From contig NZ_BMQL01000017.1 in assembly GCF_014648095.1 (NCBI RefSeq), positions 35,731-99,730 of the forward strand: DNA of 64,000 nt, in the 5' to 3' direction. Position numbers and translations under genes: made by a program. The stretch's first letter is position 1. Every line of letters begins with the position of its first letter. Source of the stretch: Deinococcus ruber. GTDB lineage: Bacteria > Deinococcota > Deinococci > Deinococcales > Deinococcaceae. Positions 34,051 to 42,386 of this stretch are shown here, piece after piece. The notes under the pieces were generated by a model that worked only from the letters and a program-made list of their open reading frames with translations, had not been told where the DNA came from and did no database searches.

Positions 34051-35184
34051 TCAGCTTCGCCTGAGCAGCGACAGGCCCAGCACCGCGAAGACCACGTTGG
34101 CAAGCCAGATGCCCACTTCCGGCAGGCCCGGCAGACTGCCCGACAGCGTGATTCCCACCAGAAACACCAGGTAATACGCCACCGCGATCAGCAGCGCGAT
34201 GCCCAGCGCCACCCCGAGCGAGCGCCCGAAGCGCAGCGCGAACGGCAGCGCCGCCAGCGCCAGCACCAGATTTCCGATGGGCAGTGCCAGTTTGCGGTTC
34301 AGGGTGCGGCGAGCTTCCTGACGATCTGCGGCCTTCTGGTTAGGAGCGGTCAGGATGGTGATGAGTTCGGGAAAGCCCTGAGCGTCGGCTCCCACGGCGT
34401 CGGCATATTTGGCGAGCGTCTGCTTGCGGCTCAGCCCGGTATCGAGTTCCAGGGTGCTGGTGGGCGAATCGGGCAGGTTGACGGCGGTGAATACATTCTG
34501 CACGGCTGCTCCCAGCCCCGCCGCATCGGTCTTGCTGAGGGCCGGAATTTTGGCGTAATCGAGCGTGTAGATGCTGTAGCCGGTCAGCTTCAGGGTGTTG
34601 TTCTCGAAGGTGCCGCCGTCGGCAAAAATCAGGGTGCCGACCTTCGGATTGCCCGCGTCCCAGCGCTCGACCCGCACGCCCTGAAGCTGATGCGTGGCCG
34701 GGTCATAGCCGCCCAGGTACAGGCTCAGACCCGCGCCCAGATCGACCTGCTTGCCCACCAGCGTGGTCAGGCCCGCCTTGGTCAGGGCGTCCCAGTACAG
34801 CCCGCGCATTTCGACGTTGCTGCGCGGAGCCACCCACAACGACAGCCACACGGCGATCAGCGCCACGATGCCCGCGATCACCGCCACCGGACGCGCCGCC
34901 CGCCCCAGCCCGATACCGCCCGACTGAATGGCGACCAGTTCGCGCTCGCTCGACAGCCGCCCGAAGGCCACCACCACCATCAGCACGACGGCCATCGGAA
35001 AGACCTTCACCAGCGTGTCGGGAATCTGATAACCGAGCCACTTCGCCACCAGTGTGATCGGCACGCCGCCCAGCCACTGAGCGCTGACGAAGAAATAGCC
35101 GAACGACAGAATCGCCGTGAACAGCAGCGTGCCCGCCAGCAGCGGCGGCACCAGTTCGCGGGTCAGGTAGCGGGTCAGAATCAT
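34051..35184 (-). CDS. LptF/LptG-family permease
   Basis: The 377-residue protein has the family layout: three transmembrane helices, a beta-jellyroll-like periplasmic domain (about residues 120-280) and three C-terminal helices. In E. coli LptF and LptG extract LPS; Deinococcus is not known to make LPS, so another envelope lipid is the probable cargo. It is flanked by fabZ and a glycolipid-type glycosyltransferase, which fits lipid export. Only one such gene is in the window. A palindromic repeat fills the gap before its start. Confidence 0.85.
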   Translation of the reverse strand: MILTRYLTRELVPPLLAGTLLFTAILSFGYFFVSAQWLGGVPITLVAKWLGYQIPDTLVKVFPMAVVLMVVVAFGRLSSERELVAIQSGGIGLGRAARPVAVIAGIVALIAVWLSLWVAPRSNVEMRGLYWDALTKAGLTTLVGKQVDLGAGLSLYLGGYDPATHQLQGVRVERWDAGNPKVGTLIFADGGTFENNTLKLTGYSIYTLDYAKIPALSKTDAAGLGAAVQNVFTAVNLPDSPTSTLELDTGLSRKQTLAKYADAVGADAQGFPELITILTAPNQKAADRQEARRTLNRKLALPIGNLVLALAALPFALRFGRSLGVALGIALLIAVAYYLVFLVGITLSGSLPGLPEVGIWLANVVFAVLGLSLLRRS

Positions 35185-35186
35185 AG

Positions 35187-35286
35187 TGAGGCGTGTGGCG
35201 TGTGGGAACGGTCCAGCGAGCTTGCCGACATCAAGAGGGGCTGGCCGTTTTTAAAAGCGACAGACCACACGCCACACCCCTCCCCT
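35187..35286. repeat. Intercistronic palindromic element (family A) between fabZ and lptF/G
   Basis: GAGGCGTGTGGCGTGTGG (35188-35205) pairs with CCACACGCCACACCCCTC (35265-35282) with one mismatch. Inside are GGGAACGGTCC, CTTG, CAAG and GGCCGTTTTT, matching the core order of the copies at 35722 and 45070. It fills the entire space between the fabZ stop and the next start. Confidence 0.8.
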
Positions 35287-35718
35287 TCATTTCCCCACAG
35301 CAAACAGAATCTCCGCCTGCGCTGCCACTTCGCCGTCGACCTCGGCTCGGCAGATGGTTTTGCCCAGGCCACGCCGGAAATAGTCGAGCTTGATGTGCAG
35401 GTGCAGCGTGTCGCCGGGAATCACCTTGCGCTTGAATCTCGCGCCCTCGATGCCCGCCAGATAGCCGATGGTGCCCGCTGGCAGCGGCAGACAGAACATG
35501 CTCGCCTGCGCCAGCGCTTCGATGATCAGCACGCCTGGCATAACGGGTTCCTGGGGAAAGTGGCCCTGAAAGTGCGGCTCTCCCGCCGAGACGTTTTTGA
35601 TGGCGTGAACCGCACCGTCGCCCGCGCTCAAAACCCTGTCGACCATCACGAAAGGGAAACGGTGCGGCAGGGTTTCGAGAATCTGCTGAATATTCAGAGG
35701 ATACGTTGGATTGGTCAT
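35287..35718 (-). CDS. fabZ: 3-hydroxyacyl-[ACP] dehydratase FabZ
   Basis: The 143-residue hotdog-fold enzyme dehydrates beta-hydroxyacyl-ACP in fatty-acid synthesis. The catalytic His lies in GHFPQEPVMPG and the catalytic Glu in LIIEALAQ. ATG 35718 (MTNPTYPL) fits the family; an upstream GTG at 35739 adds seven residues from within the repeat. It lies between mreB and an LptF/G gene on the same strand, with a palindromic element on both sides. Confidence 0.94.
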   Translation of the reverse strand: MTNPTYPLNIQQILETLPHRFPFVMVDRVLSAGDGAVHAIKNVSAGEPHFQGHFPQEPVMPGVLIIEALAQASMFCLPLPAGTIGYLAGIEGARFKRKVIPGDTLHLHIKLDYFRRGLGKTICRAEVDGEVAAQAEILFAVGK

Positions 35719-35721
35719 AGT

Positions 35722-35822
35722 TGTTTTGGCGTGTGGCACGTGGCTCGTCGCTCGTGGGAAAGGCCAGGGTATCTTGCTGCTCTCAAGAATTCCGGGCCTT
35801 TCCGACAGGCCACACGCGCTCC
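35722..35822. repeat. Intercistronic palindromic element (family A) between mreB and fabZ
   Basis: GCGTGTGGC (35729-35737) pairs with GCCACACGC (35809-35817). GGAAAGGCC (35757-35765) pairs with GGCCTTTCC (35795-35803), and CTTG/CAAG closes a loop ctgctct. The left arm reads as 7-base steps. It fills the gap between the mreB stop and the fabZ start. Confidence 0.8.
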
Positions 35823-36866
35823 CTACCTCTTCAGATAATTGTCACTGCTGATCAGGTGGTGGCGCAGATTGGAATTGATCATTTCCAGCGCCATGCCAGT
35901 GCCCACGGCCACCGCTTCGATGGCGTTTTCGGCCACCGCCACCGGAATGCCCGTGGCGCGGCGCAGCGTCTCGTCGAAGTTGCGGAGCAGGCTGCCGCCG
36001 CCGGTCATCACGATGCCTCTGTCGATGATGTCGCTGACCAGTTCGGGCGGCGTGATTTCCAGCACGCGCTTCACGCCCTCCACGATCTTCATCACCGGTT
36101 CTTCGAGCGCCGACACCACGTCTTTGCTCTCCAGCGAGATGGTCTTGGGCAGACCGTTGATCAGGTCGCGCCCGCGCACCTCGGCAATCAGGTTGTCTTC
36201 CGGGTGAACGAGCAGCGCGGCTCCCACCTTGACCTTGATTTCCTCGGCGGTGCGCTCACCGATCATGACGTTGTGGGCGCGGCGCACGAAACGGATGATG
36301 CTTTCGTCGAACTCGTTGCCCGCCACCCGCAGCGACTCGCTCACCACGATGCCGCCCAGGGAAATGACGGCGATGTCGGTGCTGCCGCCGCCGATATCGA
36401 CTACCATGCTGCCCACCGGCTCTGCGATCTTCAGGCCCGCGCCGATTGCCGCCGCCATCGGTTCCTCGATCAGAAACGAGCGCTTGGCCCCCGAGTTCAG
36501 GGCCGCCCGCAGCACGGCGCGGCGCTCCACGTCGCTGACGCCGCTGGGCACGCCCACCATCAGCTGCGGCCCGAAGCCCAGCAGCCGCCCTGCTCCGCCG
36601 CGCACCTTCTGGAGGAACATAGTAATCATCTTTTCGGTCAGGCCCTCGTCGGCGATCACGCCGTCTTTGATGGGCCGAACCGCCACGATATTGCCGGGCG
36701 TGCGCCCGAGCATGCGGTACGCTTCTTCGCCGACCGCCATGACCTCACGGGTATCGCGGGTCATAGCGATGACGCTTGGCTCCTGCAAGATCAGGCCACG
36801 GTTTTTGCTGTAGATGAGGAACGTTGCCGTTCCGAGGTCAATGCCGATGTCTTCTGAAAATCTCAC
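35823..36866 (-). CDS. mreB: Rod shape-determining protein MreB
   Basis: The 347-residue actin-like ATPase organises lateral wall synthesis. Motifs are IGIDLGTATF (phosphate 1), VVDIGGGSTDIAVISLGG (phosphate 2) and IVMTGGGSLL (adenosine). GTG 36866 follows GGAGG; a TAGAGT box (36890-36895, minus strand) lies upstream. No mreC or mreD is adjacent; instead fabZ, an LptF/G permease, a glycosyltransferase and a deacetylase follow, forming an envelope unit. Its presence suggests rod-like growth in a genus best known for cocci. Confidence 0.95.
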   Translation of the reverse strand: MRFSEDIGIDLGTATFLIYSKNRGLILQEPSVIAMTRDTREVMAVGEEAYRMLGRTPGNIVAVRPIKDGVIADEGLTEKMITMFLQKVRGGAGRLLGFGPQLMVGVPSGVSDVERRAVLRAALNSGAKRSFLIEEPMAAAIGAGLKIAEPVGSMVVDIGGGSTDIAVISLGGIVVSESLRVAGNEFDESIIRFVRRAHNVMIGERTAEEIKVKVGAALLVHPEDNLIAEVRGRDLINGLPKTISLESKDVVSALEEPVMKIVEGVKRVLEITPPELVSDIIDRGIVMTGGGSLLRNFDETLRRATGIPVAVAENAIEAVAVGTGMALEMINSNLRHHLISSDNYLKR

Positions 36867-36962
36867 GCCAATCCTCCGCTGTAACGGTTCACTCTAACAT
36901 CCAGTAGATGAAGACACCCTGAACCGCCTGCCGATGAGGTCCGGCGATGCCGCCAGCACGAA

Positions 36963-37514
36963 CTATTCCAGCGCGTTGACCCGCAAACCGCTGAAGACCA
37001 CCTCGAAGCCCTGCCCGTCGGGCGAGGCGCACATGGGGCCGATCTGCACCGCGTCTGGCAGGGGCAGCCACGCCAGACGCAGCATCTGAAAGGCGCTGAA
37101 CCCCTGCCCGTCTTCGCTGAGCGCCGCCTGCACCTCGACTGTCTGGCCGCGCCGCTCCACCCTCAGCCGGAAACTGACCGGGGCATCGTCAAGAGGAAGC
37201 ACCGACCAGTCGGAATACTCATTGGTGACCACCGCGCTGAGGTGCTGGCGACCCTCGACGTACTCCACACCGCACTTCAGCCACACGGTTTCGCTGATCC
37301 GCAACATCAGGCCCGCCTGATCGTACTGGTCGCGGTAAGCGCCGCGCACCTCGATCTCGGCCACGAAATCGCCCTGCACTTCCTGCGGCAGAAAATGGCC
37401 GTTGTCGCGGATAAAGCCGTAGTGCGTGACGCGCCAGAAATCGCTGGAAGGTGCGGTAAATACCGTCAGGGAATCGCCCTGCTGCTCGGCACGGATGGGA
37501 GGGGTCGTCCACAT
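36963..37514 (-). CDS. DUF1349 family protein
   Basis: A 183-residue soluble beta-rich protein of the concanavalin-like DUF1349 family. It shows DFWRVTHYGFIRDNGH, the core YDQAGLMLRISETVWLKCGV, and EYVEGRQHLSAVVTNEYSDW. The family's function is unclear; sugar binding or metabolism has been suggested by its fold. ATG 37514 follows TAGGCT (37521-37526, minus strand) by six bases. Confidence 0.85.
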   Translation of the reverse strand: MWTTPPIRAEQQGDSLTVFTAPSSDFWRVTHYGFIRDNGHFLPQEVQGDFVAEIEVRGAYRDQYDQAGLMLRISETVWLKCGVEYVEGRQHLSAVVTNEYSDWSVLPLDDAPVSFRLRVERRGQTVEVQAALSEDGQGFSAFQMLRLAWLPLPDAVQIGPMCASPDGQGFEVVFSGLRVNALE

Positions 37515-37524
37515 GCCCGCAGCC

Positions 37525-37620
37525 TAGAGCAATTCTCCGTGCTGCTCATCAAAATTACTCGCTGTACTCGGTCAGCTGTCCTGGGTCAGAAGAGCGGCGC
37601 GGTCTTCTCAATTCTTCTTC
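37525..37620. repeat. Intergenic repeat related to 27319-27395 (family D)
   Basis: AGAGCAATTCTCC, then aaaattactcgctg and actcggtcag, resemble the mscS/ftsH gap. The second half has GAAGAGCGGCGCGGTCTTC, a small hairpin, followed by a pyrimidine run. No gene is seen. Confidence 0.45.
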
Positions 37621-37624
37621 TTGC

Positions 37625-37876
37625 CTAGCGGGGCTTCAGATACGCCGCGAACCACACGCAGGCACAGCACAGCCCGGCCCACGACAGCGCCCGCCAGAAG
37701 GCTTCCAGCGTCAGGTGAATGCGGCCCGACAGCACCGTTTCGGCGGCGCTGACAGCACTCAGCAGCGGCGGGGCGCTTCCGGCGTTCAGACTGGCAAGGG
37801 CACCCAGCGACAGCGCCGCAAGGGCCACCGCTGCCAGCGACAGCACCACACACAGCAGCCCTAGAACAATCCGCAC
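37625..37876 (-). CDS. Small membrane protein, hypothetical
   Basis: An 83-residue product with two hydrophobic segments (VLGLLCVVLSLAAVALAALS near the start and WAGLCCACVWFAAYL near the end), ending in LKPR. The family is not recognised. The GTG start at 37876 has no strong signal and the true start may differ. Coding is supported by codon bias and by the positively charged termini expected of a small inner-membrane protein. Confidence 0.5.
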   Translation of the reverse strand: MRIVLGLLCVVLSLAAVALAALSLGALASLNAGSAPPLLSAVSAAETVLSGRIHLTLEAFWRALSWAGLCCACVWFAAYLKPR

Positions 37877-38044
37877 GGGCAGCTCGAACGGGAGGCAGCA
37901 GAACTCACGAAAAACGGCTCACGGAAATGCACACGGACATTGCCGGGCATTCTAAAAGCTTGGCAGGTGAGCGCGGTGAAAAAGCTCACATCCAGCGCAA
38001 GATGGGCCGTGTTGACGCGCCGCGCTTCCTGCTAGCCTCGTGAC

Positions 38045-38353
38045 ATGTCCAGCTCGCCCTCTTTCAGCCTGCCCGCCCGTGTGCGGGTGTCGCGCCTGCC
38101 GCTGCCCCCCGCACAGAACGTGCGCGTGCAACTGAACAAACTGTTTCCGTCTCTGGATGTCGGGCAGGCCGACGCTGCCGCCGTCGCGCTGGCAGGTGGG
38201 CGAGTGGTGGGCGCGGCCCTGAGGTTTGCCGAGCAGCCGCAGCCCCGCATGGAACTCGATCCGAGCTGGCGCGGCAAGGGCCTGGAAGCGGCGCTGAGTG
38301 CGGCTGTTTCCAGCGAAACGGGCGACCCCGAAGCGTCAGAGCAACAACCGTGA
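38045..38353 (+). CDS. Hypothetical protein upstream of an MFS gene
   Basis: A 102-residue soluble protein without a recognised domain. It includes VQLNKLFPSLDVGQADAAAV and ends in a polar tail. ATG 38045 follows TAGCCT by six bases, and its TGA overlaps the GTG of the transporter gene, so the pair is co-translated. A regulatory or accessory role for the transporter is possible but unsupported. Confidence 0.65.
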   Translation: MSSSPSFSLPARVRVSRLPLPPAQNVRVQLNKLFPSLDVGQADAAAVALAGGRVVGAALRFAEQPQPRMELDPSWRGKGLEAALSAAVSSETGDPEASEQQP

Positions 38354-39696
38354 CCGCCACTGCCCGTGGGGGAGTGTTTGCTCCGGAGCGGCGCACCCTG
38401 ACGCTGGGCGTAATGCTCTCGATGCTGATCATCGCCTTCGAGAGTCTGGCAGTGGCGACGGTCCTGCCACAGGTGGCCGAGCACCTGAACGGCCTGAAGC
38501 TTTACGGCTGGTCGTTCAGCGCGTTTTTCATGGGCTTCATGGTCTCGACGGTGGCGCTGGGCGGCCTGGCTGACCGCCTTGGCCCGGCGCGGCCTTACCT
38601 GCTGTCAGCGCTGTGCTTCGGGCTGGGCCTGAGCATCGCGGGCCTGGCTCCCACGATGGCAGTCTTTATCCTGGGCCGCGCCGTGCAGGGCTTCGGGGGC
38701 GGCGGCGTGGTGGCCGTGGCATATCTGGCGATCAACAGGGGCTTTCCCGACGAACTCCGCGCCCGCGTACTGGCTCTGATGTCGAGCGCCTGGGTGCTTC
38801 CTGGATTGATCGGGCCAGCGCTCGCCAGCGCCCTGGCTGCCCTGCTGTCGTGGCGCGGCGTGTTCCTGGGTCTGCTGCCCCTGCTGGTGCTGGCGGCGCT
38901 GCTGACGCTACCAGCCCTGCGCCGTATGCCCGCTTCCGGCACCCCGGTAGACCGCTCACGCCTGATTGCCGTGACGCTGGCCGCGCTGGGTGTGGCGCTG
39001 GGGCTGGCAGCCCTGGGACAGCACCGGCTGCTGCCCGCGCTGCTGCTGGGCGCACTGGGGACTGCGCTGGCGCTCCCTGCCCTGGGCAGGCTGTACGGCA
39101 GGGGTGCATACCGGTTGCCGTCGCCGCTGGAAGCAGGCTTCGCGGTGCGCCTGTGCCTGACGTTCGGATTTTTCGGGGCCGAAGCCCTGCTGCCCCTCAG
39201 CCTGCAACGCCTGCGCGGGCTGGGGCTGCTGGAATCGGGGCTGGCACTGACGGCGGCGGCACTGGTGTGGTCGCTGTGTTCGTTCCTGCACTCGCGCCTC
39301 GACGAGCGCACGGCGGGCCGTTACCGCTCGCAGGTGGTGCGGGCAGGCTCGCTGGTGATCGCCCTGAGCCTGCTGCTGAGCGGCTGGCTGCTGCATTCCA
39401 CGCTGCCAGTCTGGACAGTGGGGCTGGCGTGGGCACTGGGCGGTGCGGGCATGGGGTTCGCGTTTCAGGCACATACGCTGGTGGTACTCAAACAGGCCCC
39501 GGAAGGCCAGGAAGGGCAGGTCAGCGGCAACCTGCAACTGGCAGACATGCTGGGCAGTGCCCTGGGCGCGGGGCTGGGCGGCGCACTGGTGGGCCTGCTG
39601 GGCGTCAGCAGTGGCAGCGGCTGGTATCTGAGTGCGGGAACCCTGGCGGTCATGGGAGCGGTGCTGGTGGCGGGAAAACTGCGCCGCACGCCCTGA
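38350..39696 (+). CDS. MFS transporter
   Basis: The 448-residue protein has about 14 hydrophobic segments. Motif A appears as GGLADRLGPARPYL after segment 2, and the segment-5 stretch reads SAWVLPGLIGPALASAL. It resembles multidrug exporters of the EmrB/QacA type. GTG 38350 overlaps the preceding stop (GTGA). The substrate is unknown. Confidence 0.85.
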   Translation: MTATARGGVFAPERRTLTLGVMLSMLIIAFESLAVATVLPQVAEHLNGLKLYGWSFSAFFMGFMVSTVALGGLADRLGPARPYLLSALCFGLGLSIAGLAPTMAVFILGRAVQGFGGGGVVAVAYLAINRGFPDELRARVLALMSSAWVLPGLIGPALASALAALLSWRGVFLGLLPLLVLAALLTLPALRRMPASGTPVDRSRLIAVTLAALGVALGLAALGQHRLLPALLLGALGTALALPALGRLYGRGAYRLPSPLEAGFAVRLCLTFGFFGAEALLPLSLQRLRGLGLLESGLALTAAALVWSLCSFLHSRLDERTAGRYRSQVVRAGSLVIALSLLLSGWLLHSTLPVWTVGLAWALGGAGMGFAFQAHTLVVLKQAPEGQEGQVSGNLQLADMLGSALGAGLGGALVGLLGVSSGSGWYLSAGTLAVMGAVLVAGKLRRTP

Positions 39697-39760
39697 AGAC
39701 CCGGCAACCTGCCTGTTACGGCTGACATCCAGCATTCAAGCCAGACCTATGCTCGCCTGT

Positions 39761-40228
39761 ATGCTTGTCCTGATTCTCTGCACCCACAACAGCGCCCGCT
39801 CGCAGATGGGCGAAGGCTGGCTGCGCTACCACGCGTCGGCGCTGGGTCTGAAGCTCGATATCGTGAGTGCCGGAACCGCTGCCACCCGCGTGCAGCCGGA
39901 AGCCGTCCAGGTGATGGCCGAACTGGGAATAGACCTGACCCTTCAGACCTCCAAGGCGCTCAGCGACCTGCCGCGCCCGCTGGAATTCGATGTTGTGATC
40001 ACGGTGTCGGCCACTGCCGCCGAACACGCCCCGGAGTTTCCGCCCCACACGGTACGGCGACACTACCCCTTCGAAGACCCCAGCGGCGGCACCCTCGACC
40101 GCTGGCGCGAACTGCGTCGGCAGATCAATGTGCAGATGCAGCAGGTGGCGCAGGCGCTGGCAACCGGACAGGCCCTGCCGCCAAGCCGGGCGCACGCCGA
40201 GCCGCTGGGCATGGTGAAGGCCGGGTAA
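39761..40228 (+). CDS. Arsenate reductase/low-molecular-weight phosphatase family protein
   Basis: The 155-residue protein begins with the P-loop C-T-H-N-S-A-R-S (C-x5-R), the active site of LMW tyrosine phosphatases and thioredoxin-type ArsC enzymes. A DPSGG stretch supplies the general-acid aspartate. The second and third redox cysteines of typical ArsC enzymes are not present, which leaves phosphatase activity open. ATG 39761 follows TATGCT (39748-39753) by seven bases. Confidence 0.8.
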   Translation: MLVLILCTHNSARSQMGEGWLRYHASALGLKLDIVSAGTAATRVQPEAVQVMAELGIDLTLQTSKALSDLPRPLEFDVVITVSATAAEHAPEFPPHTVRRHYPFEDPSGGTLDRWRELRRQINVQMQQVAQALATGQALPPSRAHAEPLGMVKAG

Positions 40229-40231
40229 CGG

Positions 40232-41575
40232 CTACCGTCCGGTTGCCAGCTGTTCCAGAAACGCCACCCCGAACGCCACGCCGCTCTCGAAATCGCGCAC
40301 GCGGATGTTCTCGTTGGGGGCATGCACGCGCCCGCCCACATTGCCGATGCCCATTGCCACGCAGGCCACGCCCAGATGCTGCATGAACGGGTACATCGGG
40401 CCGCTGCCGCCGCTCGACGGATGCACCACCGGCTCGGAACCGTAGCTGCTGCGGGCCGCCTGAAGCGCCGCCTGCACGAAGGGGTGCCCCACGTCGGTGC
40501 GGGCGGCGTGTTCGTGGCTCTCCAGTTCGATGATCTCGACATCGTGCAGGCTCCGGGCGTCCAGATGCGCCCGCAGCAACGCCACGATGCGCTCCGGCTC
40601 CTGCCCCGGCACGAGTCGGAAATCCAGCTTCACGAAGCCGCTGGCAGGCAACACCGTCTTGCTTCCGGCATCGCCGTACCCACCGTGAAAGCCGTTGACG
40701 TTCAGTGCAGGCTCGAAGTTCATACGGCGGTTGTACTCGCCAGCGTCGGCATTTTCCAGAAAACCGCGTACACCGTAGCTCTGCTGCACCACGCCGCGCA
40801 CGTCGGGCAGGGCTGCCGCCGCCTGGCTGTCGGCGGGGCTGGGCGGATGAATGCCGTCGTAGAAACCGGGAATCGTCACACGCCCGCTGTCGTCTCGCAG
40901 CGACGCGACGGCTTTGCTCAGGCGGTACAGCGGATTGTCGATGGCCGCCCCCAGGCTGCTATGCAGGTCGGAATCGGCGGTGCGGCAGCGCAGCTCCAGA
41001 CACACGATGCCCTTCAGACCCAGCGACACCACCGGGCGGCCATCCTCGCTGACGCCGCCGAATTCCCACCAGCAGCCATCGGCCTTCAGCTCTTCGGCGT
41101 GCTGCTCGACAAAGGCCGCCAGACTGGGGCTGCCCACCTCTTCCTCGCCCTCGATCAGCCAGCGCACCCGCAGCGAGCCGCCGTGTCTGGCCCGCAGCGC
41201 CCGAACCGCCGCCAACCGTGAAATAAACTCACCCTTGTCGTCCGACGCGCCGCGCCCGTACAGCCGCCCGTCGCGCTCGGTCAGGGTGAAAGGCGGGCTG
41301 TTCCACAGGTCGAGCGGGGCTTCCGGCTGCACGTCGTAATGGTTATAGATCAGCAGGGTCGAACTTCCCTCCCCTGCCTCTGCCACCAGCAGCGGGGCCA
41401 CCTGTCCGGGATACTGGCGAACCGTGAAGCCCTCCGCTTCCAGCAGGCGCGTCACGGCGGCAGCGGTTTCCGGCAGCATGCGGCCCTGTGCGCTCACCGA
41501 TTCCAGCGCCACCAGTGCGGCCAGATCACGTTTTCCCTGCAAGGTGAACGGCGTCAGATCAAAGGATTCAGTCAC
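40232..41575 (-). CDS. M20 family dipeptidase
   Basis: This 447-residue zinc peptidase has the HYDVQP, GASDDKG and EGEEEVGS metal and catalytic motifs, with the dimerisation domain in the middle. It cleaves dipeptides or related amide bonds in the cytoplasm. GTG 41575 follows TACCCT (41582-41587, minus strand) by six bases. It converges on the arsC-like gene three bases away. Confidence 0.92.
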   Translation of the reverse strand: MTESFDLTPFTLQGKRDLAALVALESVSAQGRMLPETAAAVTRLLEAEGFTVRQYPGQVAPLLVAEAGEGSSTLLIYNHYDVQPEAPLDLWNSPPFTLTERDGRLYGRGASDDKGEFISRLAAVRALRARHGGSLRVRWLIEGEEEVGSPSLAAFVEQHAEELKADGCWWEFGGVSEDGRPVVSLGLKGIVCLELRCRTADSDLHSSLGAAIDNPLYRLSKAVASLRDDSGRVTIPGFYDGIHPPSPADSQAAAALPDVRGVVQQSYGVRGFLENADAGEYNRRMNFEPALNVNGFHGGYGDAGSKTVLPASGFVKLDFRLVPGQEPERIVALLRAHLDARSLHDVEIIELESHEHAARTDVGHPFVQAALQAARSSYGSEPVVHPSSGGSGPMYPFMQHLGVACVAMGIGNVGGRVHAPNENIRVRDFESGVAFGVAFLEQLATGR

Positions 41576-41599
41576 GCGGTCAGGGTAACGTCTGGGCCG

Positions 41600-41752
41600 G
41601 GCAAGGGGTATGAGCTATAGGCTCTGAGCTATGGGCTACAGCCAGGGCCTCTTGAAGCCGTTGACCTTCCAGCCCCTCTTCAGGGGGGCCGCCGCGTCAG
41701 CGGCTGGGGGGTGCTCTGTGGCCCATAGCCCATAGCTCAAGGCCCATAGCCC
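41600..41752. repeat. Palindromic repeat with heptad arms (family B, copy 1)
   Basis: The left arm reads gagctat-aggctct-gagctat-gggctac in 7-base steps; the right arm reads gcccata-gcccata-gctcaag-gcccata, the inverse. The core (about 41644-41714) contains GCCCCTcttcAGGGGGGC and GCCGCgtcaGCGGC hairpins. A near-identical core lies at 60729-60799 in the opposite orientation. Confidence 0.85.
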
Positions 41753-41754
41753 CT

Positions 41755-42021
41755 TCACGACTCCGAAACGTCGTTATCTGCTCTGCCTTCAGCGTCTGCC
41801 CCCAGCAGCTTCTCGACTTCCTCGGCGCTCAGGTGTTCGTGGCTGGTCGGCTGAAGTGGCGGAGCGGGGCGGCTTCCCACATCGGCGGGCGCGTCGCCCT
41901 GCTCGGCAGCGCTGGGTTCGCTCAGATTGCCGGGTTCGGTCAGGCCGCCCGTCAGCCCGCTGATCAGGCTCACTTCAGAGGCGTCGGGGGCCATGTCGCG
42001 CACGGTTTCATCGTCGGGCAT
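41755..42021 (-). CDS. Small acidic hypothetical protein
   Basis: An 88-residue acidic, probably disordered protein rich in E, D, S, A and P, with one helical stretch SAEEVEKLLGADAEG. There is no known family. ATG 42021 follows TACCCT by five bases, which supports expression. Confidence 0.6.
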   Translation of the reverse strand: MPDDETVRDMAPDASEVSLISGLTGGLTEPGNLSEPSAAEQGDAPADVGSRPAPPLQPTSHEHLSAEEVEKLLGADAEGRADNDVSES

Positions 42022-42083
42022 GCTTCAGGGTAGAAGCTGCGCGTGCGGGCCGGATGACAGCGGGCTTCAGACCATGCGGGCTT

Positions 42084-42341
42084 TCAGGAGGGGCGGCGCA
42101 GGGTCGGGCCGTTACGGCGCGTCATCAGGGCCACGCCCAGACCCGCCACGAATCCGCCCACCAGTGCCAGCCCCGCGCCCCACATGATGTCGTAGACCGG
42201 ATTGAAGAAGTTGGTGCTGCGGTTGGCCGAGGCGACGGCGTGAAGCTGGTTGATGTCGATGATGTTCTTTCCCAGAATGACGGCAGCCACGACAATGACG
42301 ACCAGGCCAACCAGAGCGATCACGCGGGCGAAGGTTTGCAT
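42084..42341 (-). CDS. Small two-helix membrane protein
   Basis: The 85-residue protein has two transmembrane helices (VIALVGLVVIVVAAVILG and GAGLALVGGFVAGLGVALM) and a basic C-terminus (TRRNGPTLRRPS). The family is not recognised. ATG 42341 follows TATCAT by six bases. Confidence 0.65.
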   Translation of the reverse strand: MQTFARVIALVGLVVIVVAAVILGKNIIDINQLHAVASANRSTNFFNPVYDIMWGAGLALVGGFVAGLGVALMTRRNGPTLRRPS

Positions 42342-42386
42342 GCCCTCATGATAGACGAGTTGAGAAGCGCGGCGATTGCGTTCTTC

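Noticed and set aside
36963..37514. Long plus-strand frames antisense to mreB, lon and ftsH (for example 35721-36857)
   Set aside because: They are shadows caused by high G+C and strong codon bias of the real genes, which have full conserved motifs.
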